Origin: Eubacteriales bacterium
GTDB taxonomy: Bacteria > Bacillota > Clostridia > Tissierellales > GPF-1
Assembly: GCA_030625815.1 (NCBI GenBank)
Contig: DAOUQF010000001.1
Span: forward strand, 124,001 to 188,000
Length of the DNA stretch: 64,000 nt
Direction: 5' to 3'
In this document: in pieces, positions 32,842-41,991 of the stretch
Position numbering within the stretch: position 1 is the first letter of the stretch
Layout of the letters: the number at the start of each line of letters is the position of its first letter
Made by a program: the position numbers and the translations under genes
Notes under the pieces: generated by a model
The model's input: only the letters and a program-made list of their open reading frames with translations
Told to the model about the DNA's origin: nothing
Database searches by the model: none

Positions 32842-34416
32842 ATGAGGAAAACGAGTAAAAACAAAGTTCTGTTGCTTATGCTAAGCATGATTCTATTGTT
32901 AGCGGGTTGTGCGCCAGCTGCGCAAGAATCAAGCAATACAGGCGAAGCAAGTAGTGTTGAAACAGAATATGCGAAACGTATTACCATCGGTCGTCTGGGG
33001 GATGCTGCATATTTGGATCCAAATCAGGCAGTAGGGGTTGCGGAAATTACAATCACGCAACAAATTTACGAAGGACTTGTTAAAGCAAGTGAAGATTGCA
33101 AAAACATCGTTCCTTCATTGGCAACCGATTGGATCATCAGTGATGATGCATTGGTGTATACATTCAATCTTCGACCAGACATTAAGTTCTCTGACGGAAC
33201 GTCGGTTACTGGGGCGGATTGGGAATGGTCTTTGATCCGTGCACGTGATGCTGAAACTTCTGGTTATCGTTTTGCGGCAGAGCCGATTGAAAGCGTTGAG
33301 TCAGATGGTGAAACAGTTGTGGTTACATTGAAAGAGCCTTCAGCATCATTTTTGGGCAACTTGTGTATGTTCAACCTGACGTTGGGATCGAAAGCGCATT
33401 GGGATGCAGTTGGAGAACAAACATATGCACAACAGCCTTTGGGCACTGGACCTTACATGTTGGAAGAGTGGAACAAAGAAGAGAATATCCTTCTTGTGAA
33501 AAATCCATACTACTGGCGAGAAGGCGTTCCATTTACAGAAGAATTGAACTATAAAGTGGTTGGCGATGACAATACACGATCTCTTCAATTGCAATCAGGT
33601 GATATTGACATCATGATGGATGTTCCGTTCTCAACGGTCAGCCAATTGGAAATTAGTCAAAACGTGAAGATCCATACATTTCCGTCAACTCAAATTCGTT
33701 ATTTTATTTTGAATACAACACAAGCTCCTTTGGATAACCAAAAAGTTCGTCAAGCAATTGGAATGGCAATTGACAAGCAAGAATTAGCGGATATCGTTAC
33801 TTTGGGATTTGGCAAGCCAGCACAATCTTTATTGTCAGACACACAGATACAATGGTTCTTCGATGGTCTGGAATACAATGATTATGATGTAGAAGCTGCC
33901 AAAGCATTGTTGGCTGAAGCAGGCTATCCAGATGGAGTCGAATTCACAATTTCAGTTCGCTCGGGATCTCAAGTATATGAGCAAATTGCCGTTATGTTGA
34001 AATCTCAATTGGCGAAGGCTGGGATCAACGTTGAACTTGAAATGCTTGAACGAGCATCACTTTCTGAAAAATATCAAACTTTATCGCATGAAGCTACCAT
34101 TTTGCAATGGGTTGATGATTTCCCAGATCCTTCAGGAATTATGGGATGGACGATTGATTATGATCAATGTCATGCATGGTATACGGGATTGAATGATGTG
34201 GACTTGGATCAATTTAATGCCGCTGCAAATGTCGAATTGGATCTTGAAAAGCGTATGGAAATGTATGACGAGATTCAACAACGCATTTATGACAACGCAA
34301 ATGTAATTCCGCTATTCAGCAATTCCTTTGTATGGGCAGCGTCAGACAAGGTTGAGAATTTGAAAGTAACTCCTTTCTATGTTCAGATTACAGATAACCT
34401 TAAAATGAAAAAATAG
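32842..34416 (+). CDS. Peptide ABC transporter substrate-binding lipoprotein
   Basis: A 524-residue SBP_bac_5 (OppA/DppA type) protein anchored outside the membrane. The signal peptide ends in the lipobox LLAGC, and the mature part begins with a polar Ser/Glu linker. Family features include ITIGRLGDAAYLDP, YTFNLRPDIKFSDGTSVTGADWEWS, LGTGPYMLEEWNKEE and a C-terminal FSNSFVWAASDKV. Peptides or dipeptides are the likely ligands given the downstream peptidases. ATG 32842 follows GGAGGGG. It is the first gene from the sigma-54 promoter. Confidence 0.93.
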   Translation: MRKTSKNKVLLLMLSMILLLAGCAPAAQESSNTGEASSVETEYAKRITIGRLGDAAYLDPNQAVGVAEITITQQIYEGLVKASEDCKNIVPSLATDWIISDDALVYTFNLRPDIKFSDGTSVTGADWEWSLIRARDAETSGYRFAAEPIESVESDGETVVVTLKEPSASFLGNLCMFNLTLGSKAHWDAVGEQTYAQQPLGTGPYMLEEWNKEENILLVKNPYYWREGVPFTEELNYKVVGDDNTRSLQLQSGDIDIMMDVPFSTVSQLEISQNVKIHTFPSTQIRYFILNTTQAPLDNQKVRQAIGMAIDKQELADIVTLGFGKPAQSLLSDTQIQWFFDGLEYNDYDVEAAKALLAEAGYPDGVEFTISVRSGSQVYEQIAVMLKSQLAKAGINVELEMLERASLSEKYQTLSHEATILQWVDDFPDPSGIMGWTIDYDQCHAWYTGLNDVDLDQFNAAANVELDLEKRMEMYDEIQQRIYDNANVIPLFSNSFVWAASDKVENLKVTPFYVQITDNLKMKK

Positions 34417-34430
34417 GTTGAACTGTATGG

Positions 34431-34470
34431 ATAGGAGTCTAGCGTTCTTTGTCTAGGCTCCTATTTCTTT
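34431..34470 (+). terminator. Intercistronic hairpin after the binding protein gene
   Basis: ATAGGAGTCTAG (34431-34442) pairs with CTAGGCTCCTAT (34453-34464), with one G-U pair, then TTCTTT. Such hairpins often stabilise the binding-protein mRNA or partly terminate, giving more binding protein than permease. Confidence 0.8.
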
Positions 34471-34500
34471 GCCTATATTTTGAAAGAGAAAGGAAATGAC

Positions 34501-35439
34501 ATGAACGGACTTAATTATATCTTAAAAAGGATCTTGCAAATAATTCCTGTGGTTTTCATTATCTCTATTTTGATTTTTCTTATGTTGCGCGCAATTCCTG
34601 GTGACCCTGCGAGACTTGTATTGGGGGAGAAAGCGACAATTGAATCGATAGATGCCATGCGAGAAAAGCTGGGTCTTAATGAATCATATATTGTTCAGTA
34701 TGGTAAATTTGTCAAGGGGATTGTGTCTTTAGATTTAGGGACATCGCTTACGTATCAGAGACCTGTCATCGAGTTGTTGCGTTCAAGGGTGAAAATCACC
34801 TTAATGCTCACCTTGATTTCAACATTCTTCTCACTTTTGATCAGTTTTCCCTTGGGGTATTACGCAGGAAAGTACAAGGATAGTATGTTTGATCAAATCG
34901 TTAAATCGGGTGCTTTGGCCGCTGTATCGATGCCATCATTTTGGATTGGCTTGTTATTAATGATTTTGTTTGGTGTGAAGTTGAGATGGCTACCAGTCGG
35001 CGGTTGGGGAAATACCTTTATCGAACAAATTCGTTCCTTAATCCTTCCTGGGCTTACCATGTCGTTGTTGACAAGCGCTTTGCTGATCCGCAATATTCGA
35101 AATTCAGTTGTTGATATCAGCAATATGGATTACGTGGATTTTGCACGAAGCAAAGGAATTTCGGAACGAGCTGTCAAGAATAGACATATTTTACGAAATG
35201 CTTTGATTTCTACCGTTACACTCTTGCTGATGCGAATGGCATACATGCTGGGCGGCAGTGTGATTATTGAGACGGTCTTTTCATTGCCTGGTATAGGGAA
35301 ATTGATGGTTGATTCGATTTTTGGACGAGATTATGCCGTTGTACAGGCTTTGGTGATGTTGTTTGCGATGATCATCTTAATGATCAATCTGTTAACGGAT
35401 ATCATCTATTCATTCCTTGATCCAAGGGTGAAGTTCTAA
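34501..35439 (+). CDS. Peptide ABC transporter permease (DppB/OppB type)
   Basis: A 312-residue inner-membrane permease with six helices. The first helix (IIPVVFIISILIFLMLRAIPGDP) shows the characteristic AIPGDPAR motif of DppB/OppB. The coupling-helix EAA-like region is seen in DYVDFARSKGISERAVKNRHILRNAL. ATG 34501 follows AAAGGAAA. The next permease overlaps its stop. Confidence 0.94.
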   Translation: MNGLNYILKRILQIIPVVFIISILIFLMLRAIPGDPARLVLGEKATIESIDAMREKLGLNESYIVQYGKFVKGIVSLDLGTSLTYQRPVIELLRSRVKITLMLTLISTFFSLLISFPLGYYAGKYKDSMFDQIVKSGALAAVSMPSFWIGLLLMILFGVKLRWLPVGGWGNTFIEQIRSLILPGLTMSLLTSALLIRNIRNSVVDISNMDYVDFARSKGISERAVKNRHILRNALISTVTLLLMRMAYMLGGSVIIETVFSLPGIGKLMVDSIFGRDYAVVQALVMLFAMIILMINLLTDIIYSFLDPRVKF

Positions 35440-36305
35440 TGAGTGTGATGGAGGGGAATGCTATGATGAGACATGCAAAAAAAAGAGAAATCCCTATTTG
35501 GGCAACAAAGCCTGCATTTATTGTGGGAATCATAATTGTAGTAACAGCAATTTTGATATCTTTCTTTCCTCAATTTATCGCACCTTACGATCCAATTGAA
35601 GTGAATTCAAAAGCGATTTTAGTTGCGCCAAGCGCAGAACATTTTTTTGGAACGGACAATTTTGGCCGAGATGTGTTTTCACGTGTAATTTGGGCGGCGA
35701 GAATCGACTTGCAAATTGGTGTTTTTGCAACCATTGTTCCATTGATTTTCGGAAGTTTGATGGGTTTGATTGCTGGATACTATGGTGGCGTAGTCGACAA
35801 CATCTTGATGCGAATCATTGATATTTTAATGACCTTTCCGTTCACCATCCTCGTTATTGTGATTATGACAATTTTGGGCCAGGGGATGAGAAATATTTAT
35901 ATCGCGATTTGGCTTGTTGGTTGGATGGCCTATGCGAAATTGGTGCGAGGGGAAGTATTGGTATTGAAAAATGCGGAATTTATTGAGGCGGCTCGCGTCA
36001 CGGGATTTTCCGATAAGCGTATCTTGTTGCGGCATATGCTGCCGAATGTTGTAAGCTCAGCAGTTGTTTTTGCAGCTTCCGATGTGGTTTTGTGTATGTT
36101 GACTGGAGCCAGCATGAGTTTCTTGGGATTGGGCGTTCAACCGCCGACACCTGAGTGGGGTGCGATCTTGAATGAAGGTAGAGCCTATATCATGAATGCA
36201 TGGTGGATTACATTTTTCCCTGGATTATTTATGGCAATCACAGGAATTGGATTCAGTCTTCTGGGTGATGGCTTGACTGATTTTCTAAGAACGAAGGGGA
36301 AATAG
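35439..36305 (+). CDS. Peptide ABC transporter permease (DppC/OppC type)
   Basis: A 288-residue membrane permease. The N-terminal helix is followed by the DppC-type extracellular segment (APYDPIEVN...EHFFGTDNFGRDVFSRVIWAAR), and the EAA region is EFIEAARVTGFSDKRILLRHMLPN. The C-terminal part has FLGLGVQPPTPEWGAILNEGR, typical of this family. ATG 35439 overlaps the stop of the upstream permease and is chosen for coupling; ATG 35463 after GGAGGGG is also credible and would give 280 residues. Confidence 0.93.
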   Translation: MSVMEGNAMMRHAKKREIPIWATKPAFIVGIIIVVTAILISFFPQFIAPYDPIEVNSKAILVAPSAEHFFGTDNFGRDVFSRVIWAARIDLQIGVFATIVPLIFGSLMGLIAGYYGGVVDNILMRIIDILMTFPFTILVIVIMTILGQGMRNIYIAIWLVGWMAYAKLVRGEVLVLKNAEFIEAARVTGFSDKRILLRHMLPNVVSSAVVFAASDVVLCMLTGASMSFLGLGVQPPTPEWGAILNEGRAYIMNAWWITFFPGLFMAITGIGFSLLGDGLTDFLRTKGK

Positions 36306-36317
36306 GGGGTTGCGCAT

Positions 36318-37346
36318 ATGAATAAATTACTGGAAGTGAAAGACTTGCAGACACATTTTATTATGAAAAATGAAGTGGTTAAAGCGGTCGATGGAGTTAG
36401 CTTTACCATTTACGAAAAAGAAACTTTTGGCTTGGTTGGGGAATCTGGATCAGGCAAGAGTCAAACCTGCCGGTCTATTTTAGGCTTGGTAAAGAAACCA
36501 GGGAAAGTAGTGGGCGGCGAGATTCTGTATAAAAAGCAAGATGTCGTGAAGATGTCAAAAGATCAATTGAGAAAAATTCGAGGCCATGAAATCAGCATTA
36601 TATTTCAAGAGCCAATGACTTCTTTGAACCCAGTGTTAAAAATAAGAAAGCAAATCTTCGAGGCGTTTGATCGAACAGATATGACGAAAGAAGAGAAACG
36701 AAAGAAATCAATCGAGCTATTGAAACTTGTGGGGATTCCTTCGCCAGAAACAAGAATGGAAGAATACACGCATCAATTCAGTGGTGGTATGAGACAGCGG
36801 GCGATGATTGCAATTGCACTGGCTTCGGAGCCGAGTTTGCTGATTGCCGATGAACCGACAACGGCACTTGACGTTACGATTCAGGATCAGATCATGCAAT
36901 TATTAAATCAATTGAAAGAAGAATTGGGAATGAGCATTCTCTTGATCACGCATGATTTGGCTGTTGTCGCGCAAATGTGCGATCGAGTCGCTGTGATGTA
37001 TGCAGGTATGATTGTGGAAATGACGGATACCTTTACCTTGTTTTCAACACCGCGACACCCGTACACCAATGCGTTGATTCGATCTCTACCAAACCAAAAG
37101 GGAGCAAATGAACGTCTAGAGCCCATTCATGGCGCTCCGCCAAATCTAGCGGATTTACCGATGGGATGCCCTTTTCATCCCCGTTGTAAGTTTGCCGAAG
37201 AGATTTGTAGGACGAGTCGACCGGAACTGACGGATCTGACAAATACGCATCAAGTGCGTTGTCATTTTTTGAACAAAACAGTAGGATTTCAAGGGACATT
37301 CACACCTGATAAGAAGCAAGGAGGTTGTGATGGAGAAAATAGTTGA
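36318..37346 (+). CDS. Peptide ABC transporter ATPase (DppD/OppD type)
   Basis: A 342-residue ATP-binding subunit. Walker A is GESGSGKS, the Q-loop is in IFQEPMTSLNP, the signature is FSGGMRQR, and Walker B is LLIADEPTTALD, followed by the switch histidine in ITHDL. The C-terminal oligopeptide-transporter extension contains GCPFHPRCKFAEEIC, with cysteines that may bind an Fe-S cluster as in related Dpp ATPases. It overlaps the second ATPase gene by 17 bp. Confidence 0.94.
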   Translation: MNKLLEVKDLQTHFIMKNEVVKAVDGVSFTIYEKETFGLVGESGSGKSQTCRSILGLVKKPGKVVGGEILYKKQDVVKMSKDQLRKIRGHEISIIFQEPMTSLNPVLKIRKQIFEAFDRTDMTKEEKRKKSIELLKLVGIPSPETRMEEYTHQFSGGMRQRAMIAIALASEPSLLIADEPTTALDVTIQDQIMQLLNQLKEELGMSILLITHDLAVVAQMCDRVAVMYAGMIVEMTDTFTLFSTPRHPYTNALIRSLPNQKGANERLEPIHGAPPNLADLPMGCPFHPRCKFAEEICRTSRPELTDLTNTHQVRCHFLNKTVGFQGTFTPDKKQGGCDGENS

Positions 37347-38331
37347 GGTAAAGAACTTAGTGAAATGGTTTCCATTGAAATATGGAATTGCGGATAAGAT
37401 TATGCAAAAGAAAAGAAAATATGTAAAAGCAGTCAATGGTGTTTCTCTAGCGGTCTTTAAGGGGGAAAACCTAGGCGTTGTTGGAGAGTCTGGGTGCGGG
37501 AAAAGTACGTTGGCAAGAAATATTATCCGGTTATATGAACCGACCGACGGTCAAGTATTCATCAATGGGGTTGATATCACAAAGATGAAAGGGCGTAAAT
37601 TACGAAATATTCGTCCGATGATGCAGATGATTTTTCAGGATCCGTATTCGTCTCTAAACCCTCGAATGACTGTTTACGAAGTGCTATCTGAAATCTTGAC
37701 CGTTCATCAAATGGTTGAAAAACAAGAGATCCCGAATCGAGTAAAAGAGTTGCTTGAAATGAGTGGGTTGTCAATGGAGATTGCAGATCGTTTCCCGGGT
37801 GAGTTTTCGGGAGGACAGAGACAACGAATTGGTATTGCTCGAGCACTTGCGTTGGAACCAGAGCTGATTATCGCAGATGAACCTGTATCCGCATTGGATG
37901 TTTCGATTCAAGCGCAGATCATTAACTTGCTTGATGACTTGCAAAAGAAGTTGGGGTTAACGGTTATTTTTATTTCGCATGACTTGGGAGTTGTTCGCTA
38001 TGTGACGGATCGAGTAGCAGTCATGTATTTGGGCTCTGTCGTGGAATTGGGAGAGACGGAAAAGATTTTTAACAAACCCTATCATCCGTATTCCTATGCC
38101 TTAACCAAAGCGGCACCATCTTTGGATCCGACTGACCGAAAGCGTGAGCAAATTATCGAAGGTGAAATTCCAAGTCCGATTGATTTGCCTTCAGGCTGCA
38201 AATTTCATAAGCGCTGTAAATGGTGTCAAGAGATCTGTAAAACAGAGGATCCTGTATATTGGGAAATTGAACCTGGACGCTTCGTTGCTTGCCATTTTCC
38301 ATTGGGACAAGAGGAAAGAAAAGGAGAATAA
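37330..38331 (+). CDS. Peptide ABC transporter ATPase (DppF/OppF type)
   Basis: A 333-residue ATP-binding subunit that pairs with the preceding one. Walker A is GESGCGKS, the Q-loop is in IFQDPYSSLNP, the signature is FSGGQRQR, Walker B is LIIADEPVSALD, and the switch histidine is in ISHDL. The C-terminal cysteine segment GCKFHKRCKWCQEIC is conserved. ATG 37330 follows AAGGAGG. The next gene begins 3 bp after its stop. Confidence 0.94.
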   Translation: MEKIVEVKNLVKWFPLKYGIADKIMQKKRKYVKAVNGVSLAVFKGENLGVVGESGCGKSTLARNIIRLYEPTDGQVFINGVDITKMKGRKLRNIRPMMQMIFQDPYSSLNPRMTVYEVLSEILTVHQMVEKQEIPNRVKELLEMSGLSMEIADRFPGEFSGGQRQRIGIARALALEPELIIADEPVSALDVSIQAQIINLLDDLQKKLGLTVIFISHDLGVVRYVTDRVAVMYLGSVVELGETEKIFNKPYHPYSYALTKAAPSLDPTDRKREQIIEGEIPSPIDLPSGCKFHKRCKWCQEICKTEDPVYWEIEPGRFVACHFPLGQEERKGE

Positions 38332-38334
38332 GTC

Positions 38335-39063
38335 ATGAGATTAAGTGATATTACATCAAAGAAGTTTGAGGATGAAAGAAAAAATATGGATATCGTTGTC
38401 ATTCCAGTTGGCTCTTTGGAGGCGCATGGACAGCACCTTCCATTAGGGACTGATATCTTTGCGCCGGGTTTGATTTGTGACCGCATCGAGAAACGGATGG
38501 GGGATCGTGTTTGGATTGCACCTGGAATTTCTTATGGACAAAGTGATTCGTTGTCGGTTTATCCAGGGACAATAACAATTCCATCAGAAGTAATGGCAGA
38601 ATATGTATTTTATGTGGGCAAGAGTTTTTACGATCAAGGCGTTAAGAAAATTATTCTGATGAACGGGCACGGAGGAAATGTTGTGGCCTTGCGGTTAGCG
38701 GCAGAAAAGCTTTCTCGCATTGGAGCAGTGGCAGTCGTTGTGAATTGGTGGATGGATTATCTGGATGATATTTTGACGATTACAAAAACAAGAGGGCATG
38801 CTGGAGAAGACGAGTCGTCAGCCATGATGTACTATAATGAAGATTTAGTTGATATGAGTACGCTATTTACAAACTTACACAAGTCGAAATATCGTGTCTA
38901 CTTTAAAGACGCGGGATTTGTTGACTTGAAGCATGCAATTACAGGAGATCCGACTGAAGCAAGCAGAGAAAAGGGCGAGAAAATTTTCGATATGCTTGAG
39001 GGGAAAATGTGTGAACTGATCTCTTTTATGGAAAATGAGGAGTATCTCATAAATAATGACTAA
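38335..39063 (+). CDS. Creatininase-family amidohydrolase
   Basis: A 242-residue metal-dependent hydrolase of the creatininase/MftE family. The metal site is visible in VGSLEAHGQHLPLGTD (E, H, D ligands) and MNGHGGN, and a further glutamate occurs in HAGEDESSAMM. In this family substrates include creatinine, cyclic amides and peptide bonds. Its place between a peptide transporter and an isoaspartyl dipeptidase suggests it opens a cyclic imide or peptide-like amide; that is inference. AAGGAG precedes ATG 38335. Confidence 0.87.
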   Translation: MRLSDITSKKFEDERKNMDIVVIPVGSLEAHGQHLPLGTDIFAPGLICDRIEKRMGDRVWIAPGISYGQSDSLSVYPGTITIPSEVMAEYVFYVGKSFYDQGVKKIILMNGHGGNVVALRLAAEKLSRIGAVAVVVNWWMDYLDDILTITKTRGHAGEDESSAMMYYNEDLVDMSTLFTNLHKSKYRVYFKDAGFVDLKHAITGDPTEASREKGEKIFDMLEGKMCELISFMENEEYLINND

Positions 39064-39127
39064 TCGCTATTTAATAAGTGCTTTATGACAAGTTGAGAGT
39101 TGGAATCAATTCATAAAGGGGAAAAAC

Positions 39128-40276
39128 ATGATGAAACTCATTAAGAATGTTCATTTATTTACACCTGAGGATGAAGGCGAAAAAGATATTTTAATTTGTT
39201 TTAATAAGATAATGAAAATCGATAAAAATATCTCGCTCGAGTTTGATGATCTTGAAATCATTGAGGGTGACAACTTGATCGCCATACCAGGCTATATTGA
39301 TCAACATGTTCATATCACAGGAGGCGGCGGCGAAGCCGGCTTCAAAACAAGGGTACCAGAAGTGCAATTGTCACAATTGATTCAAAATGGAATTACGACG
39401 ACTGTTGGATTGTTGGGAACAGATGCTGTTACCCGCAATATTGAATCATTGCTGGGGAAAGCAAAGGCGTTGAAGGAAGAAGGGATTTCGACCTATATTC
39501 TAACGGGTGCCTATGAGTATCCGTCACCGACTTTGACAGGTAGCATAAAAAAAGACATTGCGCTGATTGATGAGATCATCGGTGTGAAAATCGCAATATC
39601 GGATCATCGAGATTCTTGCATAAATCCAAAGGAGTTGGCGTCCATCGCCTCTGCCGCGCGGGTTGGAGGAATGTTGGGAAATAAGGCTGGAATTGTTACG
39701 TTGCATATGGGAGATGGGGATCAAGGTTTTAAGCTGATTGCTACAGTGCTTGAGCAGACGGAAATTCCAATCAAACATTTTATGCCAACCCATGTGAATC
39801 GAAATCCTAAACTGCTTGAACGGGGATTGGACTATATCAAAAAAGGCGGTTTTATTGATCTCAGTACATGTGATGAAAAGCCATTGATGCCGGCAAATGT
39901 TGTTGCAACGATGGTTGAAGATGATGAGTTGTTTTCTAATATTACCTTCAGTTCTGATGGAAATGGAAGTGTATCGAAGTATGATGCGGAAGGAAATTTG
40001 ATTGCCATCGGAGCGATCTCCTTGGAAGCGTTACATAATCAAACAAAAAAGTTGATTCAAGATCATGGTTTTGAAGTGAGCAAGGCGATTCAATTCACAA
40101 CTTGCAACGTGGCAAAACGGTTAAATCTATTCCCAAAAAAAGGGAGCATTCGAGAGGGTTCAGATGCAGATGTTTTATTGTTGAATGCAGAATGTGAAAT
40201 CATCACGGTGATTGCACAAGGAAAGACGATGATGCAGAATGGAGAATTGCTCGTAAAAGGAATCTACGAACAATAA
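39128..40276 (+). CDS. iadA: Isoaspartyl (beta-aspartyl) dipeptidase
   Basis: A 382-residue amidohydrolase resembling IadA, which cleaves beta-aspartyl dipeptides released from damaged or branched proteins. Metal-site and family motifs visible are GYIDQHVHITGGGGE, LTGAYEYPSPTLTGS, KIAISDHR, VTLHMGD, PTHVNRN and the catalytic aspartate in FSSDGNGS. The length is normal. ATG 39128 (or 39131) follows AAAGGGG. It probably acts on dipeptides delivered by the upstream transporter. Confidence 0.9.
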   Translation: MMKLIKNVHLFTPEDEGEKDILICFNKIMKIDKNISLEFDDLEIIEGDNLIAIPGYIDQHVHITGGGGEAGFKTRVPEVQLSQLIQNGITTTVGLLGTDAVTRNIESLLGKAKALKEEGISTYILTGAYEYPSPTLTGSIKKDIALIDEIIGVKIAISDHRDSCINPKELASIASAARVGGMLGNKAGIVTLHMGDGDQGFKLIATVLEQTEIPIKHFMPTHVNRNPKLLERGLDYIKKGGFIDLSTCDEKPLMPANVVATMVEDDELFSNITFSSDGNGSVSKYDAEGNLIAIGAISLEALHNQTKKLIQDHGFEVSKAIQFTTCNVAKRLNLFPKKGSIREGSDADVLLLNAECEIITVIAQGKTMMQNGELLVKGIYEQ

Positions 40277-40287
40277 ATCTGAGGGGG

Positions 40288-41820
40288 ATGACGTTGACTG
40301 AATGGAATAACAAACAGTGGAAAAGCGAACAAGATTCGACGGAAGTATTGGATTGCTTTACGGTAATTGTTGGACGAGATGCGTCTGTTGATGGTTCGGT
40401 ACTCTTGGGACACAACGAGCAAAATCGGGGCAAACGAATCATTAATTTTCGGAAGATCCCGCAAATGGAATATGAGAGTGGATCGATGATTGCCTTGAAA
40501 AACGGAGGAAAAATTCCACAGGTTGAGAAAACGGGGTCATTTCTTTGGACGGAGAGTCCTGGTTTGGAGTTTAGTGATAGTTATTTGAATGAATGGGGTG
40601 TTGCGATCGTTTCCGATAGCTGTCCGACCAAGGAGGATGAATTCGGAAAATTGGTTGAGCGGGGAGATGTTGTCGACGGCGGAGTTGGATATATGCTGAT
40701 TCGGATCGCGGCAGCAAGAGCACGATCGGCTCGCGAAGCCATGGAAATCATTTGCGGTTTAATTGAACGATTTGGTTATTCGGCGTCAGGTCGAAGCATC
40801 AGCATCGCGGATCAGAATGAGGCGTGGGTATTGTCAATCGTCGCAGGGAAGCATTGGATTGCCGAGCGAGTTCCTGATGATGGAATTGTTCTTGTACCGA
40901 ATGTGCATATCATTGGTCCGGAAGCTATATTGACTGATCACAACAACGTGCTTCATTCAAAGGGATTGGTAGAATATGCAACAAGCCGAGGTTGGTATAA
41001 TCCGGATTCGGGAAAACTCTTCAGTTTTCGGGAAGCCTTCAACGGAAATTCGCGCGAAGCTGAGTTTATGGCGAAGTATCATTGTGACTCAAGACAATGG
41101 TATTCTCAATGTTTGGTCACAGAACAGCAAATTCAATTGCCGGTAAAAGAACAATTGCCATTTTCGGTTCAAGCGCAGCGGAGGTATAACATAGCCGATG
41201 TAACCAGAATCCTGCGCAGTCATTTGGAGGGAACGGAGTTCGATTTTACCAAGGCGTATACTTTAGGGTCACCCCATGCAATTGCAAATGAAGCGAGAAA
41301 TATTTGCTCATCCACAACCCAGGAAAGCGTCGTGTATCAATTGAGGAATTGGCTTTCTTCGGAAGTAGGATGTGTGGCGTGGCGAGCTACCTTTTCTCCA
41401 TGCTCCAGTGTATATACGCCGTGGTATCTGGGGATCCTTGAAACACCTGCCAAGTATTATAAGCAAAGCTCAGTTCAGGAGTGTCTGAAATTAAAATCGC
41501 ATTTTTCACCACCTGATCACATATTTACGTATGATTCGAAATTTGCTTTTTGGGTGTTTTATACCCTTGAGAATTTAGTGAGCAATCATTATATCGACCA
41601 CATTGAGATTGTTCAAAAGGCATGGGATGAGGTTGAAAACCGTCAATATCATGAGCAGGAAAATATTGAGCGTATCGCGATGGAGCTGATGACTACTGAT
41701 AAAGAACTTGCAATGAAGTTTTTAACCATGTATTCGGCACATCAATCGGGTGAAGCGATTGCTCTTGCAGAGGAATTGTCAGATTTACTAGTTGATCGGA
41801 TATACAAGAAGAATAATTAA
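40288..41820 (+). CDS. C69-family dipeptidase
   Basis: A 510-residue N-terminal-nucleophile hydrolase of peptidase family C69 (PepD type). Activation is expected by cleavage before Cys23 in VLDCFTVIVGRDASVDGS, leaving a 22-residue propeptide. Other family features are LGHNEQNRG near the start, SDSCP, GYMLIRIAAARARSAREAMEII, and GRSISIADQNEAWVLSIVAG. GAGGGGG directly abuts ATG 40288; TTG 40294 has better spacing and cannot be excluded. It completes the peptide operon as a second dipeptidase. Confidence 0.9.
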   Translation: MTLTEWNNKQWKSEQDSTEVLDCFTVIVGRDASVDGSVLLGHNEQNRGKRIINFRKIPQMEYESGSMIALKNGGKIPQVEKTGSFLWTESPGLEFSDSYLNEWGVAIVSDSCPTKEDEFGKLVERGDVVDGGVGYMLIRIAAARARSAREAMEIICGLIERFGYSASGRSISIADQNEAWVLSIVAGKHWIAERVPDDGIVLVPNVHIIGPEAILTDHNNVLHSKGLVEYATSRGWYNPDSGKLFSFREAFNGNSREAEFMAKYHCDSRQWYSQCLVTEQQIQLPVKEQLPFSVQAQRRYNIADVTRILRSHLEGTEFDFTKAYTLGSPHAIANEARNICSSTTQESVVYQLRNWLSSEVGCVAWRATFSPCSSVYTPWYLGILETPAKYYKQSSVQECLKLKSHFSPPDHIFTYDSKFAFWVFYTLENLVSNHYIDHIEIVQKAWDEVENRQYHEQENIERIAMELMTTDKELAMKFLTMYSAHQSGEAIALAEELSDLLVDRIYKKNN

Positions 41821-41840
41821 TACATTCTTCTTGTATAAAT
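41801..41840 (+). terminator. Hairpin at the end of the peptide operon
   Basis: TATACAAGAAGAAT (41801-41814) pairs perfectly with ATTCTTCTTGTATA (41824-41837) and spans the stop codon of the C69 gene. The following T-run is weak. Confidence 0.6.
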
Positions 41841-41896
41841 TTATCATTGGGGAGAGGGTCGTCTAGGCTTGATGAGTGGGGATTATACAGCATATC

Positions 41897-41936
41897 GAAA
41901 AGACTGTTTCTATAAAGAGGCGGTCTTTTCAATTTA
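41897..41936. terminator. Possible bidirectional terminator
   Basis: GAAAAGAC (41897-41904) pairs with GTCTTTTC (41923-41930) around an 18-base loop, followed by AATTT. Confidence 0.5.
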
Positions 41937-41991
41937 TAGCATTGCATTCATGAATAAATATCGATAGAATCAGACTAGGGGGGGAATGGGA

